DNA from: Flavobacteriales bacterium
GTDB lineage: Bacteria > Bacteroidota > Bacteroidia > Flavobacteriales_F > PHOS-HE28
Assembly: GCA_018057455.1 (NCBI GenBank)
Contig: JAGPDT010000014.1
Span: forward strand, 5,778 to 61,700
Length of the DNA stretch: 55,923 nucleotides
Reading direction: 5' to 3'
The notes under the pieces were generated by a model. The model saw only the letters and a list, made by a program, of their open reading frames with translations, had not been told where the DNA came from and ran no database searches. The position numbers were made by a program, and so were the translations under genes. This document shows positions 55,406 through 55,923 of the stretch, piece after piece; the stretch's first letter is position 1; every line of letters starts with the position of its first letter.

Positions 55406-55923
55406 CTAATCCGGCTTAGGCCCCTGGTCCTTTTTCTTCTTCGTTTCCGAGCGGATGCGGTACAGCCGCTCATTGAAGCCCCCGTTCTCTTCAAAATCGC
55501 GGGCTTGGCTTTGCATTTGTCGGTCCAACAGACCACCCGCCACCATGCAATACACATGGCCGATGTTGGCTGAGATCTCGGCCAAGCTTCTGGATGGAAT
55601 GCGCTTGTGTACCGAGGCACCCCAACGCGCCACTTCATCCACCTTTTTGAAGCGCCCATCGATCAGCTCCTGGCGGATCACATCGTTCGTGGGCCATAGT
55701 GTCAGCTTGTTCTGCCGAAGAAAGGCCTCGTAATCCTTCCTCAACTCGGGGTGCTTGAACGGGCCACGTTGGTCAAATTCATCTCGATCTTCTTGGACGT
55801 CGCACTGAACATGCTGCCCTCGGAAATATTCCTGGCACCACTGCGCGATGCCTGTATCATCTGGTCGCAGGTGCGGCTGCTCGGATCGATGTAGCGGGCA
55901 ACGAACCGCTTAGTGACATCCTC
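55406..55923 (-). pseudogene. Four-helix-bundle protein (suffix-domain type), frameshifted and cut by the window edge
   Basis: The minus strand from the window edge reads FVARYIDPSSRTCDQMIQASRSGARNISEGSM and then NLTNVARSSTPS-stop. The next frame continues at once as ELRKDYEAFLRQNK up to EENGGFNERLYRIRSETKKKKD. Together they match the order of the bacterial four-helix-bundle family with 'suffix' domain. The two parts are joined if one C is added to the four-C run (55748-55751), so this is a single-base deletion or a sequencing error. The N-terminus lies outside the window. Function unknown; related to the S23/Avd-like helical bundles. Confidence 0.8.

Noticed and set aside
55313-55573. Small open frames through the palindrome (VHPVHP-type peptides)
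   Set aside because: They are a by-product of the inverted repeat. The repeated residues only mirror the palindrome arms.

Overview
The window looks like a chromosomal segment of a GC-rich member of the Bacteroidota, most likely Flavobacteriales-like. Three things support this. Several secreted proteins end in a type IX secretion (T9SS) type A sorting domain. Promoters carry the Bacteroidota TAnnTTTG -7 element, clearest in front of tRNA-Glu, rpsT and rpmH. Gene neighbourhoods such as NIF3 with a C4 zinc-ribbon protein, birA opposite rsfS-ftsH-cdsA-psd, and a eukaryote/archaea-type proS are familiar from that phylum. The exact genus cannot be read from the sequence.

Layout. 1-8.8 kb is housekeeping: purine nucleoside phosphorylase, lpxK, NIF3, a zinc-ribbon coiled-coil protein, a FadL-like outer membrane protein, a Tyr/Gly-rich lipoprotein, proS, a conserved protein and tRNA-Glu. 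A gene-poor stretch and a T9SS-exported esterase follow (8.8-10.9 kb). 11.0-27.6 kb is an exopolysaccharide/capsule locus of the Wzx/Wzy type: export lipoprotein (Wza-like), co-polymerase/tyrosine kinase (Wzc-like), flippase, a GT61-like enzyme with a zinc ribbon, a GT-A enzyme, a Wzy-like polymerase, a GT2, a hexapeptide acetyltransferase, a GT4, an SDR epimerase, a WecG/TagA enzyme and a WcaJ-like initiating transferase. A large T9SS beta-helix protein is embedded on the opposite strand. Most genes in the locus overlap by 1-8 bases or nearly touch, which suggests coupled translation.

27.7-34.1 kb holds rpsT, radC, a second set of polysaccharide-related genes (wecB, deacetylase-like, GNAT/FemAB-like), then upp, a small membrane protein and a HAD nucleotidase. 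34.1-40.6 kb carries the lipid and quality-control genes (psd, cdsA, ftsH, rsfS), divergent birA, rpmH and an alpha/beta hydrolase. 40.7-46.1 kb has two paralogous T9SS proteins flanking a CPBP-family membrane protein. One paralog is interrupted by a single in-frame amber codon just before its sorting domain, and the CPBP protein has lost the usual catalytic residues. 46.1-51.1 kb contains an aminotransferase, a Spy-like periplasmic protein and carB without the C-terminal allosteric domain.

The most unusual region is 51.1-55.3 kb. Two AT-richer genes, an exported lipoprotein and a T9SS protein, lie between the true 3' end of carB and a second, diverged copy of the last 91 bp of carB (81 of 91 bases identical, stop codon included). 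This is what insertion of a foreign cassette at the carB 3' end would leave behind. No recombinase is visible. A 48-bp near-perfect palindrome and a frameshifted four-helix-bundle gene follow the distal copy and end the window.
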